Notes: generated by a model not told the origin, from the sequence alone. A DNA stretch of 35,091 nucleotides from an uncultured Eubacteriales bacterium (GCA_902773835.1 CACYFZ010000011.1:1-35091), one strand, 5' to 3'; positions 1 through 7,190 are shown, counted from the stretch's first letter. Numbers and translations: made by a program.

Positions 1-358
1 ATGAAAGAAGGAGAATTTGCAAAGTACAAAGGTAAAGAATTTGCAGCAAGTGTGTACCACGGGGTGGTAACCTTGTTTTCTGTAGACTTATTAGATATTA
101 GAAGATTGGATCCCGTTAATTTATGAGATTATGGACTGATGAGAATGAAATCACCTTATTAGAATTTGAAACGAATATTTATACTGCCATAGCAACCCGA
201 TAGGATTCGTCGATTGTAATGGCATGAAAGAAAACGCAGTGTGTGACTATATAGAAGGTGGTGCAAGAGGAGCCAGAGAAAACTTAGGCTCGGAAATGGC
301 GAAAAAAGTGGGCCAAAAGAGTGGAAGTATAAACAGAGGAGAGTATGAAAAAGAGTAG
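1..358 (+). pseudogene. decayed small cargo gene(s), unknown
   Basis: Short reading frames follow each other here without forming one intact gene. The first, from the ATG at position 1, gives a 41-residue product starting MKEGEFAKYKGKEF and stops at 124-126. A neighbouring frame carries on with a plausible acidic tail (RLWTDENEITLLEFETNIY) and stops before 210. A third stretch from the ATG at 224 encodes 44 residues (ending RGEYEKE) and stops at 356-358, overlapping the next gene. The first two pieces read like one small protein broken by a frameshift near 118. The general look (small, acidic, next to a membrane protein) would fit an immunity-type gene, but I do not recognise a family. The left end of the window may truncate more of this module. 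Confidence 0.35.
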
Positions 359-905
359 CATACAAGCATTTATAGATAAGGCTATATTTAACCCCGCTGC
401 AGGGAATGAAAAGATATCATTTAAGAAAATGTCAAAAACGGTGTTTTTTACAATACTAATTGCTGGAATAGCATTTTCATTTCCGTTAAGCATTCCCTCG
501 AATTGTTTGGCGCTGGTCATTAAGTTGTCCTTGCTTTTTGTATTATTTGTGATTACAGGGCTGTTTTGCTCATTGTCTATTCGATACTCAGAAGAGACGC
601 AGAAAAGGAACATTTTTAAAAGCGTTATTTATTTTGACTGTCAATGTACATGCATGTCTATATTTCCGCTTATGATTAATTATTCTTTCTATGAATCGAC
701 TAAAAAACTAACAATCGGTGTAATAGAGAGTGGAGTTACAATTGTCATATTTGTGATAGCAACTATTATCTGGGTTAGAGGCAAGATAACTGTTATGGCT
801 ATGCCGTTATTATGGAAAGGTTTCAAGAGCTCAAGATGTGTAAAAAGGATGATGCAGATCAAGTATGGAAGAAGTATGATGCTTGGCGCGGTGCAATACG
901 AATAG
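345..905 (+). CDS. unknown integral membrane protein, probably frameshifted near its 3' end
   Basis: This predicts 186 residues starting MKKSSIQAFIDKA. Hydrophobic stretches at about residues 30-50, 55-80, 95-112 and 122-145 suggest four membrane helices. I do not recognise the family. After about residue 150 the translation loses its character. Another frame, open from about position 795 to the stop at 986-988, encodes a charged segment (MERFQELKMCKKDDADQVW) followed by a further hydrophobic helix (LWPLAFAIVSMYPLALIA). A single-base frameshift near 780-800 would join the two into a protein of about 210 residues with five helices. The region is AT-rich and sits at the outer end of the mobilizable element, so it reads as cargo in decay. 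Whether the frameshift is real cannot be settled from one sequence. Confidence 0.45.
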   Translation: MKKSSIQAFIDKAIFNPAAGNEKISFKKMSKTVFFTILIAGIAFSFPLSIPSNCLALVIKLSLLFVLFVITGLFCSLSIRYSEETQKRNIFKSVIYFDCQCTCMSIFPLMINYSFYESTKKLTIGVIESGVTIVIFVIATIIWVRGKITVMAMPLLWKGFKSSRCVKRMMQIKYGRSMMLGAVQYE

Positions 906-1079
906 CTGAACTTAAGGCATTATGGCCTTTGGCCTTTGCAATCGTATCGATGTACCCGCTTGCACTAATTGCAAAAACTATTTTCTAGACTAATCAACGG
1001 ACTACCTTCAACCTGTAGAATATCATTCATTGTCATAACGGCAATTTCAGCACTACAGATGAATCTGCGGACTAGAGAG

Positions 1080-1107
1080 CAAGCTAATTGTTAGGGAGCT
1101 TGTTTTA
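1080..1107 (+). terminator. terminator after cargo module
   Basis: CAAGCT (1080-1085) pairs with AGCTTG (1097-1102) and is followed by TTTT. It lies between the plus-strand cargo and the convergent relaxase gene. The stem is short, so the call is moderate. Confidence 0.45.
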
Positions 1108-1118
1108 AATGCTGATCA

Positions 1119-2504
1119 TTACCTTTCCCAGTCGTCCCGAGATTTAGTTTTCCTACTGCGCTGATATTCTTTCATATGATCACCGCGGCGGTATTCATGC
1201 TCAATGCGAATCTCATTTCGTAGCTGTTCGCTTCGATCTAGCGTGAACTTGGCAAGACTTAAGTCTTTTCGTGCTGAACAGATTTGCTCTGTGAGATTAT
1301 TTCTTTTGCCTTTAAGTTCTTCGATTGTCCCAGGATTTTTCTCACGTCTCAGACGATTTCTTATCTTATTTCGCTCCCGAGAAAGCACATCTATTTCCTT
1401 TTTGGACTTCTTCATATACTTTTCAAGATCTTCAATGGTGCCGAGCCTCTCCCTTGCAAGAAGCCTCGCGCATGCAGAATATTTGTCGCACATCCTCATT
1501 GCTTCTCTCATTTCAGGGGAAAGGGGACGATGTCTTTTCTTCGGAAGGTATCCCGTGAGATAAAGATATTTATAGTACAGACCTTTAATCCCACCGATTT
1601 TCCGTGCACTTTTCCTGCTTCGTCCACCGTATCCATAGCTATGACGAGGATGTCTTTTCTTTGCAAGATACTCGTCTTGCCTTTGGTAAACTCTCTCAAG
1701 ACTGTTCTCGCTGACTCGTTCGGCAATCCCGAGAAGTTCATATTCATCTCCAAGCTGATACATCCTCGTGTTTTTTTTAGAGTGGATGGAGCGTATAGTC
1801 GGATACTTCCGAGTATCTTTGCATTCGATTACATAACCCCACTTTTTCATAATAGCGAAGAAATCATTCATATCTGTGCTCAAAGCTATCGCTTCATCTA
1901 TGGCATCTCGCATGAGATTGTACCTGGTAGGCTCACCGTTTTTCTCTGCCATATATATCGGGCGAGGAGTTTTCCCTCTGGGTCTTTCTATTACCGAGTA
2001 ACCGTTCTCACGGCATAAATCGTCGGAGAGTCTTCTGAGTCTTCTGTAAGCGCCCTTGTTGCAGTTAAACTTCATTCCGTCGATGAGAGAAACCGAGTTG
2101 CAAACTAGGTGATTATGCAGATGCCCCTTGTCAAGATGAGTCGCAACTACCACTTGATAATCCGCTCCCCACATCCTACGAGCAAGTTCAACTCCGAGCC
2201 TGTGACATTCTTCGGGAGTGATTTCTCCCGGTCTAAATGATTGATAGCAGTGATAAGCGACATTGCCATTAGTCTTTCCGAAATGCTTTTGGATGCTCAT
2301 CATTTCATCAAGAGCAGTATCTGCTGAGCAGTTTACTCCGGACACATAGCAGGCTTTCTCATCCGTGCTTGCGACTTTTTCTCCGTTCATTGCATAATCG
2401 ATGACCGCTTCAAGATCAGATTCTGTTGTCTTATCCGGATTGGTCGCGTAGTCCATGAGTTTTTTCATGCTGCACTTTACCGTCCAGATTTTAGTCGTTG
2501 CCAT
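1119..2504 (-). CDS. MOBP-type relaxase / mobilization nuclease
   Basis: The 461-residue product fits the relaxase/mobilisation nuclease family (Pfam Relaxase), which nicks oriT and pilots single-stranded DNA during conjugation. The N-terminus has the usual motif MDYATNPDKT with Tyr19 as candidate nicking tyrosine. A clear histidine motif, HLDKGHLHNH (His123, 128, 130, 132), would bind the metal. The C-terminal third (from about residue 340) is very basic and predicted coiled coil, as is common in mobilizable elements of gut Firmicutes. I chose the ATG at 2504 because a GGAGG lies 9 bases upstream (2514-2518); an upstream in-frame ATG at 2534 has no such site. The gene overlaps the mobC-like gene by 14 bases, so the two are probably co-translated. 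No coupling protein or secretion ATPase is visible, so transfer would need a helper element. Confidence 0.88.
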   Translation of the reverse strand: MATTKIWTVKCSMKKLMDYATNPDKTTESDLEAVIDYAMNGEKVASTDEKACYVSGVNCSADTALDEMMSIQKHFGKTNGNVAYHCYQSFRPGEITPEECHRLGVELARRMWGADYQVVVATHLDKGHLHNHLVCNSVSLIDGMKFNCNKGAYRRLRRLSDDLCRENGYSVIERPRGKTPRPIYMAEKNGEPTRYNLMRDAIDEAIALSTDMNDFFAIMKKWGYVIECKDTRKYPTIRSIHSKKNTRMYQLGDEYELLGIAERVSENSLERVYQRQDEYLAKKRHPRHSYGYGGRSRKSARKIGGIKGLYYKYLYLTGYLPKKRHRPLSPEMREAMRMCDKYSACARLLARERLGTIEDLEKYMKKSKKEIDVLSRERNKIRNRLRREKNPGTIEELKGKRNNLTEQICSARKDLSLAKFTLDRSEQLRNEIRIEHEYRRGDHMKEYQRSRKTKSRDDWER

Positions 2505-2844
2505 CAGATTCCACCTCCGAATTTGCATTGACATTTCTCATAAGCTGCACGGTATCGATAGCAATCTTGAGAAGATTTGTTGAATAATCCGTGAGAATCT
2601 GTCTCGAAACAGGGTCGGTCTCCATGAGCTTGTCTTCTTCCATGTCGCGAATAACTGATCTTATTCTGAGAAAACTGTCCTCGATTTCTTTCGGGATGAA
2701 GACCTTCGGATCATCTTTTACGGCAACTTTTCGGATATATTCTGAGAGAGTTAATCGACATTTCTTTGCATAGCGATAGATTTTTTTCTTCTCGCTCGGC
2801 GTAACTCTGATGTTAATTCCTACATTTCTTTCTCTATTTGCCAT
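2491..2844 (-). CDS. MobC-like relaxosome accessory protein
   Basis: The 117-residue product starts MANRERNVGINIRVTPSEKKK. The N-terminal part, INIRVTPSEKKKIYRYAKKC.LTLSEYIRKVA, is the ribbon-helix-helix pattern of MobC/NikA-type accessory proteins, which bind oriT and help the relaxase nick. The C-terminal half is helical and acidic. The ATG at 2844 is preceded by AAAGGAGG at 2853-2860. A longer reading from 3006 runs through a hairpin-rich, repetitive leader and is not credible as protein. The stop overlaps the relaxase start. The leader directly upstream holds three 9-bp repeats (2862-2888), which could be binding sites for this protein. Confidence 0.78.
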   Translation of the reverse strand: MANRERNVGINIRVTPSEKKKIYRYAKKCRLTLSEYIRKVAVKDDPKVFIPKEIEDSFLRIRSVIRDMEEDKLMETDPVSRQILTDYSTNLLKIAIDTVQLMRNVNANSEVESDGND

Positions 2845-2861
2845 TGGCTTTTCCTCCTTTT

Positions 2862-2888
2862 GTGACGATAGTGACGATAATGACGATA
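2862..2888 (+). repeat. three 9-bp direct repeats (iteron-like), array 1
   Basis: GTGACGATA, GTGACGATA, ATGACGATA lie head to tail with a 9-bp period, immediately upstream of the mobC-like ribosome binding site. The same unit recurs in opposite orientation at 3145-3171. Confidence 0.8.
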
Positions 2889-3144
2889 CATTGCGAGGTA
2901 CCTCTTTCCTCGTCGGGGTTGCAGGGGCAGAGCCCCTCCCGGTATTGCCACGATGTGGCATTAGCGCGGCTATGTGCGTATGGCCAAAGGACATATGGCG
3001 ATACATAGCCTATGCTCGCTATTCTTAAGGACAGGCTTATGGGCTGTCCTGATGGCAATACCTGTGGCTATACACGGGTATTGGCTACCACCGTTGCCTC
3101 AGCAACGCCTTCTGACGGTAGCATCGGGTAGGGGTGTAGCATAG
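2889..3144. other. hairpin-rich noncoding segment, candidate oriT or replication origin
   Basis: The segment between two inverted 9-bp repeat arrays carries several perfect dyads. They include GGGGC-AGA-GCCCC (about 2927-2939), TGCCAC-GAT-GTGGCA (about 2946-2960), AGGACAG (3028-3034) with CTGTCCT (3044-3050), CAATACC (3056-3062) with GGTATTG (3077-3083), and CGTTGC (3092-3097) with GCAACG (3102-3107). The 3' end of the ATPase gene (stop at 3068-3070) runs into it. Such density of dyads between a relaxosome protein gene and a replication-type ATPase suggests oriT or a replication origin. This is inference; no nic site consensus was recognised. Confidence 0.5.
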
Positions 3145-4177
3145 TATCGTCACTACCGTCACTATCGTCATCACCTGAGCCATCCTGCAGCGTTGCATCC
3201 TTGGCAGAATCGTAAGTGAAAGTGATGCGCCTTATGTCTGCTTCACGCTTTTGCTCATAGCTGATGCCCATAGGGTGAAAAACATCATAGTAGTGACAGG
3301 TGATCTTCTGCATGAGCTTGTTGGGTGCTACGCTGAGATCGTCTACCAGATTGAGTAGCTCGCTTGCACATCCTGACCATTTACCGTATTCTTTCACAAG
3401 CCATGCTATTTGATAGAGCACTCCCGGCACCGACTGCTCAGCCAGTTCGTTTGCTCCGATCTCATCAATGACTTTCCACCTCGGATGCTCGAACTCGAGA
3501 ATGAACTTCTTCTCTTCTACATCACGGCCTCGGATGTACAGCTCTGCTGTCCGTGATCCCTCCGGTTTCTTCAGAACCATATTGGTGTCACTTGCACCAC
3601 TTATAGCAGTGGATCCGGATATCTCGTTGTACGGATCAAATTTGTCCTTCTGCTTACGAAGGTGATGGACCACGATGATGGACTTGTCATTAACATCGGC
3701 AATCTTTTTTATCTTTGCGATCTCTTCGTAGTCTTTACTGTATGTACCGGAGCCCGAGCCATCATCTGACTGTCTGACCTTCTGAAGTGTGTCTACAATG
3801 ATGAGCTCTATGTCCGGATGATCCTTAAGCATATTTACAACATCTCTTGTAAAACCCGCTCCGAGTCTGTCACTGCATATACTGAAGTAGAGACCCGGAG
3901 GAGCTTCATCTACAAGTTCATACATTCTGTTTTGGATGCGCTGCTCTGTATCTTCGAGGCACAGGTAGAGCACTCCTGCCTGTTTAACGGGTCTTCCGAG
4001 AAATGGTGTGCCTGATGCAATCGAGATCGCAAGATCCAGCATCATCCAGCTCTTGCCAATCTTTGAAGTACCAGCCAACACGGTAAGGCCTTTTGGGATT
4101 ATTCCCTCGACCAGCGCACGGCACGGCTTGAATGGTTTATAGTAAAGTTTGTCTGCTGATATAGGTTTTAATGGCAT
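3068..4177 (-). CDS. RepA-like AAA ATPase (helicase RepA / AAA_25 type)
   Basis: The 369-residue product has a RecA-fold ATPase core: Walker A GTSKIGKSW (residues about 37-45) and Walker B LIIVDTL, followed by a VVHHLRK strand and a GASD segment. This matches the hexameric RepA-type helicase/primase-associated ATPases found beside excisionase and MobC genes in integrative mobilizable elements. Its job is probably unwinding during replication of the excised form. The start at 4177 is preceded by AAGGAGG (4190-4196), a slightly long 12-base spacing. The upstream in-frame ATG at 4213 overlaps the 62-nt dyad and lacks a site. The C-terminus is Asp/Ser-rich because it overlaps the inverted iteron array. 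Confidence 0.8.
   Translation of the reverse strand: MPLKPISADKLYYKPFKPCRALVEGIIPKGLTVLAGTSKIGKSWMMLDLAISIASGTPFLGRPVKQAGVLYLCLEDTEQRIQNRMYELVDEAPPGLYFSICSDRLGAGFTRDVVNMLKDHPDIELIIVDTLQKVRQSDDGSGSGTYSKDYEEIAKIKKIADVNDKSIIVVHHLRKQKDKFDPYNEISGSTAISGASDTNMVLKKPEGSRTAELYIRGRDVEEKKFILEFEHPRWKVIDEIGANELAEQSVPGVLYQIAWLVKEYGKWSGCASELLNLVDDLSVAPNKLMQKITCHYYDVFHPMGISYEQKREADIRRITFTYDSAKDATLQDGSGDDDSDGSDDTMLHPYPMLPSEGVAEATVVANTRV
3145..3171 (-). repeat. three 9-bp direct repeats (iteron-like), array 2, inverted
   Basis: On the plus strand this reads TATCGTCAC, TACCGTCAC, TATCGTCAT with a 9-bp period. It is the reverse complement of array 1 with one base difference. It falls inside the ATPase gene, where it encodes an Asp/Ser-rich stretch (DDDSDGSDDTM) near the C-terminus. 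That suggests the DNA sequence, not the peptide, is what is conserved. Confidence 0.75.
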
Positions 4178-4212
4178 ATTCTCATAACGCCTCCTTCCAA
4201 ATTTGTTGTGCA

Positions 4213-4274
4213 ATCCGGAGGAGCCGTGTGATATACTTGTGTTGCTTAGAGGTATATCGTGGCTCCGGCCGGAT
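4213..4274 (-). other. 62-nt imperfect dyad in the leader of the RepA-like gene
   Basis: The arm at 4213-4236 and the arm at 4252-4274 are complementary in three blocks (ATCCGG, GAGCC, GATATAC; 18 pairs) separated by small internal loops, with a loop of about 15 bases. It lies between the excisionase-like gene and the start of the ATPase gene. It could be a structured mRNA leader or an origin-type cruciform. Confidence 0.6.
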
Positions 4275-4287
4275 ATCCCGATACATC

Positions 4288-4313
4288 AGCGGCTCAGTAT
4301 TGGGCCGCTTTTA
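4288..4313 (+). terminator. hairpin next to excisionase stop
   Basis: AGCGGC (4288-4293) pairs with GCCGCT (4304-4309) and is followed by TTT on the plus strand. No plus-strand gene ends here, so it may instead be an RNA structure at the 3' end of the excisionase-like gene, whose stop codon follows directly. Confidence 0.35.
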
Positions 4314-4529
4314 GTTTTGCCGAAGTGGCTGAATCTCGGCGGGATTTCTGAGATTGTTGTTTCTGTTGAGGACAAGGAAAGTATCCAGGTCTTCGGTTCG
4401 AATTAGGACCTTACGCCCAATCTTCAAGGTTGGAATCATATCCCCGCGGATTAGCTGTCTTAAGGTGTTTCTGGCTATGCCGGTGAAGTCGGCTGCTTCT
4501 TCTACTGTCAGTGCGATTTTCTCTGCCAT
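4311..4529 (-). CDS. excisionase-like MerR/HTH_17 DNA-binding protein
   Basis: This is a 72-residue protein starting MAEKIALTVEEAADFTGIA. The segment LTVEEAADFTGIARNTLRQLIRGDMIPTLKIGRKVLIRTEDLDTFL is the winged helix of excisionase/HTH_17 family proteins (the helix, the turn and the KIGRKV wing are all readable). In integrative elements such proteins direct the integrase toward excision or regulate transfer genes. The start at 4529 has GGAGG 6 bases upstream (4536-4540). Upstream is a good promoter (TTGACA 4620-4625 and TATTAT 4598-4603 on the minus strand). A palindrome lies just after it, so the divergent XRE protein probably controls it. Confidence 0.82.
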   Translation of the reverse strand: MAEKIALTVEEAADFTGIARNTLRQLIRGDMIPTLKIGRKVLIRTEDLDTFLVLNRNNNLRNPAEIQPLRQN

Positions 4530-4545
4530 ATGGACCCTCCTTTCT

Positions 4546-4583
4546 GCACATGATGTGCGAATCACTACGTTGCATTATGCAAC
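4546..4583. promoter_or_regulatory. two perfect palindromes, candidate XRE operators
   Basis: GCACAT-G-ATGTGC lies at 4546-4558 and GTTGCAT-T-ATGCAAC at 4569-4583, both downstream of the excisionase promoter. The half-site TTGCAT also occurs twice in tandem at 4657-4670, where it overlaps the -35 region of the XRE gene. This layout suggests one repressor controlling both directions. Confidence 0.6.
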
Positions 4584-4597
4584 TTATCTTTATTGAT

Positions 4598-4625
4598 ATA
4601 ATATCATTTTTGAATTTAATGTCAA
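4598..4625 (-). promoter_or_regulatory. sigma-A promoter for the excisionase/transfer genes
   Basis: On the minus strand there is a perfect -35 TTGACA (4625-4620), a 16-bp spacer, then TATTAT (4603-4598). The dyad GTTGCAT-T-ATGCAAC lies just downstream at 4569-4583. Confidence 0.65.
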
Positions 4626-4656
4626 GCAAAAAGCAACAATAACAGAAAATAATAAA

Positions 4657-4692
4657 TTGCATATTGCATATATCTGAAAATAGTGGTATATT
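4657..4692 (+). promoter_or_regulatory. promoter of the XRE regulator with tandem TTGCATA half-sites
   Basis: Tandem TTGCATA copies lie at 4657-4663 and 4664-4670. The second serves as a weak -35, followed 17 bases later by TATATT (4687-4692). The half-site matches the palindrome at 4569-4583, suggesting autoregulation. Confidence 0.5.
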
Positions 4693-4758
4693 CTATGTGG
4701 AAAATGTTCCGAATAAACTGCGGTTCGAACGCAGAGCACAGAAAAGGAGTGCAACCCA

Positions 4759-5370
4759 ATGCATGATACAGAACTAAGAAAGACTATAGGTAAACGTGCA
4801 AAAGCAAGAAGAAAAGAACTCGGGCTTACGCTTGACTATATGGCAGAGAAGCTCGATGTAAACAAGTCCACTATTATGAGATATGAGAAGGGCGTTATTG
4901 ATAACACAAAGCGCTTGGTAATTGAGGGCCTTGCCACAGCTCTTCACGTAACACCGGAATATCTCAGAGGAGAGACGGACGACTACCAGTCCGAAGTGAA
5001 TGATAAAAGAACACTACAGATTGTTGATTATATGGAGAAGGCCAAGAACGCATTGCCACTTGGCATAAATGCAAAGGATAACGAGTTTGCAGAGAACCTT
5101 CTGCTCCTACTTCTTGCGGAGTATGAGGAGTTTGCAAAGTCTTTCACAATTGCCTGCCACAGATATGCCGGAGAAGAAGATCATGAAGAGCTGGCTCTGA
5201 CTATCGGCTTTGAGTCTGTGGATGAATTCAACTCGGTCTCCTTCCTTAGAGAGATCATGCACACGGCTAATACATTTTATGAGATAAGTGAGCTTCTCAG
5301 AAACTATGCACATGATCCTGAAGTTGCACAGGGTCGAATGAAAACTTTGCTCAAATTATACAATTTATAA
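4759..5370 (+). CDS. XRE-family transcriptional regulator
   Basis: The 203-residue protein has an N-terminal HTH_3/Cro-CI domain (about residues 8-62: IGKRAKARRKELGLTLDYMA, then NKSTIMRYEKG and VTPEYLRGE). The C-terminal helical region of about 130 residues shows no motif I recognise; it lacks the Ser/Lys protease of LexA-type repressors. It lies between the excisionase-like gene (divergent) and the integrase (same strand, 86 bases downstream), the usual place for the element's lysogeny-type repressor. AAGGAG lies about 10 bases before the ATG. Its leader contains a further dyad, CTGCG-N7-CGCAG (4718-4734). Confidence 0.85.
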   Translation: MHDTELRKTIGKRAKARRKELGLTLDYMAEKLDVNKSTIMRYEKGVIDNTKRLVIEGLATALHVTPEYLRGETDDYQSEVNDKRTLQIVDYMEKAKNALPLGINAKDNEFAENLLLLLLAEYEEFAKSFTIACHRYAGEEDHEELALTIGFESVDEFNSVSFLREIMHTANTFYEISELLRNYAHDPEVAQGRMKTLLKLYNL

Positions 5371-5456
5371 TAGGCGGCACTGGCTGTGAGAACGATATAC
5401 CCCTAAGCAAAACATATCTTTACCCACAAAAGGTTCTGCCGGAATAGGAGGATCTT

Positions 5457-6830
5457 TTGAAACATAAAACATCTTATCAAGAGGGAAGCGTAAGAAAGAG
5501 AGGTAACAAGTACTATTACAGATTCAGAATGGAAGAGCCTGATGGCACGATGAAGATGCACGAGTTCGTAGGAACCAAATCCAAACGCGAGACGGAAGAT
5601 ATGCTGAGAAAGGCGATTGATGAGTACAACGAACGCGGAAAGCTCATTGATCCCGGTAACATAAGCGTAAGTCAGCTAATGGATGAATGGTACGCAACCG
5701 AGATAGAGCCCAGCAGTCGAGCTATTTCTACCATAGATAACTATCGTAATGTGATGAGTCATATACGCAGTCACAGGATAGGAAAGATGAAGCTCAAAGA
5801 GGTGACTGTTGAGGCTCTGCAGGCATATGTCGATGAGAAATACTTCGGAGAGTATGACGAGAATGGCAAAGAAATAAAGCATGCATACTCTGCTAGCTCA
5901 ATGAAGGAACATTTCATAGTACTCAACGGTATATTCAAATTTGCAGTGTACCCAAAGGAGTATCTGAAAGCGAGTCCTATGCAGCATGTGAAGAAGCGGA
6001 AGAAAATAGCAGAGGCAGATATCTTCGGCAGTGAATCAGATAAACTCGAGATAATTACTCATGATGAGTACAGGGAGATTATAGACTTTCTCGGATCGCA
6101 TACGAACAGCTTCGGAGCAAACTACAAGTATATGATTCTTCCGATACAAATATCCTATTACACAGGATTACGTGCAGGAGAGATAGCAGGTCTGTGCTGG
6201 GATGATGTAGACATACAGGGTCATAAACTGATAGTGCGAAGATCTATGTTCAAAAACTCTCGGACCAAGTGCTGGGAGCTCAAAGCACCAAAAAACGGAA
6301 AGCAAAGAATAGTTGATTTCGGAGACACGCTGGCAACTATTCTAAGCAATGCCAAGGCCTCGCAGGAACGTGACAGAAAACTGTATGGAGAACTTTACCA
6401 GAAACACTATTGTCAGGCTCAGAGCATTAACGGCAGACAGCATAATCTCATCTTCACGGATATCCACACTGATAGTGGAATAATCGGAAGTAGAGTGGGA
6501 CATGGCATGATGCTAAACAAGGCGCAACCGGACCTGAAGATGATTCCGTTAGAATTCGTCTGCAGGAAGGAAGACGGAGAACTCGTCACGGTGCAGACCC
6601 TGAAAAACTGTAACAAGTTGATACAGGATAATCTGAAAACCATACCATTTCATATGCATGGTCTCAGACACACCTACGGATCTAATATGGTGGCGAGCGG
6701 AGCGAACTTCAAAGACCTGCAAATGCTGATGGGACATTCTGACATAGGGATAACACTAAACACTTACGCTCATGTTACTGAGAAGTCACGTAAGTCAGCA
6801 GTAGAGCTCCTGGAGAGAAGCCTGATGTGA
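5457..6830 (+). CDS. tyrosine recombinase / integrase
   Basis: The 457-residue site-specific recombinase probably integrates and excises this element. An N-terminal AP2-like arm-binding region (about residues 8-50; RKRGNKYYYRFRMEEPDG) and a SAM-like core-binding domain (about 65-165) precede the catalytic domain. Catalytic residues are readable: Arg239 in YYTGLRAGE, the HxxR box HGLRHTY (His401, Arg404), His427 in MGHSDI and Tyr437 in NTYAHV. The box has Gly where most relatives have Asp (HDLRHT). The start is a TTG at 5457, supported by AGGAGG 5 bases upstream (5446-5451); no better ATG is near. A 12-bp-phased repeat just after the stop may hold its arm-type sites. Confidence 0.92.
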   Translation: MKHKTSYQEGSVRKRGNKYYYRFRMEEPDGTMKMHEFVGTKSKRETEDMLRKAIDEYNERGKLIDPGNISVSQLMDEWYATEIEPSSRAISTIDNYRNVMSHIRSHRIGKMKLKEVTVEALQAYVDEKYFGEYDENGKEIKHAYSASSMKEHFIVLNGIFKFAVYPKEYLKASPMQHVKKRKKIAEADIFGSESDKLEIITHDEYREIIDFLGSHTNSFGANYKYMILPIQISYYTGLRAGEIAGLCWDDVDIQGHKLIVRRSMFKNSRTKCWELKAPKNGKQRIVDFGDTLATILSNAKASQERDRKLYGELYQKHYCQAQSINGRQHNLIFTDIHTDSGIIGSRVGHGMMLNKAQPDLKMIPLEFVCRKEDGELVTVQTLKNCNKLIQDNLKTIPFHMHGLRHTYGSNMVASGANFKDLQMLMGHSDIGITLNTYAHVTEKSRKSAVELLERSLM

Positions 6831-6851
6831 TAGTAGTAGTGCCTCAAGAAC

Positions 6852-6886
6852 TTGCCCACAAACTTGTGGGCAAAAATGTGGGCAAA
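6852..6886 (+). repeat. inverted and direct TGTGGGCAAA repeats after the integrase
   Basis: TTGCCCACAA (6852-6861) and TTGTGGGCAA (6864-6873) form a perfect 10-bp inverted repeat with a 2-base centre. TGTGGGCAAA is then repeated directly at 6865-6874 and 6877-6886 (12-bp period). Three copies of one decamer right behind an integrase gene look like arm-type integrase binding sites near the attachment site; the inverted pair could also act as a terminator. Confidence 0.6.
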
Positions 6887-6917
6887 TGGCAAAAAACGGG
6901 ATTCTTCAGGAAAATGA

Positions 6918-6958
6918 AAAACCCGCAACTCCAGTATTTACAACGGTTTGCGGATTTT
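6918..6958 (-). terminator. terminator of the tRNA-Arg gene
   Basis: On the minus strand TCCGCAA pairs with TTGCGG(G) (plus-strand blocks 6948-6953 and 6923-6928), followed by GTTTTT. It lies just downstream of the tRNA 3' end. Confidence 0.6.
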
Positions 6959-6960
6959 CG

Positions 6961-7037
6961 TGGTGCGCCCTGAGGGATTCGAACCCCCGACCTTCTGATT
7001 CGTAGTCAGACACTCTATCCAGCTGAGCTAAGAGCGC
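6961..7037 (-). tRNA. tRNA-Arg (anticodon ACG)
   Basis: The minus strand folds into a full cloverleaf. The acceptor is GCGCTCT with AGGGCGC (one U-G pair). The D arm lies around TAGCTCAGCTGGATAGAG, and the anticodon stem TCTGA/TCAGA encloses the loop CTACGAA, giving anticodon ACG. The T arm is GGGGGTTCGAATCCC, followed by discriminator A and an encoded CCA (6961-6963). It is 77 nt including CCA. The gene lies 131 bases from the integrase stop with its 3' end facing the integrase, the classic relation for an element using a tRNA 3' end as target. I could not find the second copy of the 3' end in the window. Confidence 0.95.
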
Positions 7038-7062
7038 GTATTTCTGTATTTGCGACTTCACA

Positions 7063-7091
7063 ATGATACAATAGAGCAGTATTAAAGTCAA
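7063..7091 (-). promoter_or_regulatory. promoter of tRNA-Arg
   Basis: On the minus strand: TTGACT (7091-7086), a 17-bp spacer, TATCAT (7068-7063). The start would lie about 18 bases before the mature tRNA 5' end. Confidence 0.65.
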
Positions 7092-7190
7092 CGAACAGAT
7101 AATATTTTCCTTCTGAAATTGGGAAGCTTATTCTTTTGTTCGATAATATTAATATCCTGTAATTTGATTGACTTTTTCAAGCTCGAAAAG

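Noticed and set aside
1204..2018. Plus-strand reading frames opposite the relaxase
   Set aside because: They are shadows of the relaxase gene, with no ribosome sites or recognisable protein features.
2845..3006. Longer MobC-like protein or small separate gene
   Set aside because: The reading frame runs through 9-bp repeats and hairpins and gives a low-complexity SSLSSLSS peptide.
6961..6990. Proven attachment core at the tRNA-Arg 3' end
   Set aside because: No second copy of the tRNA 3' end was found in 1-6900; the other end lies outside the window or the core is different. Kept only as a hypothesis.
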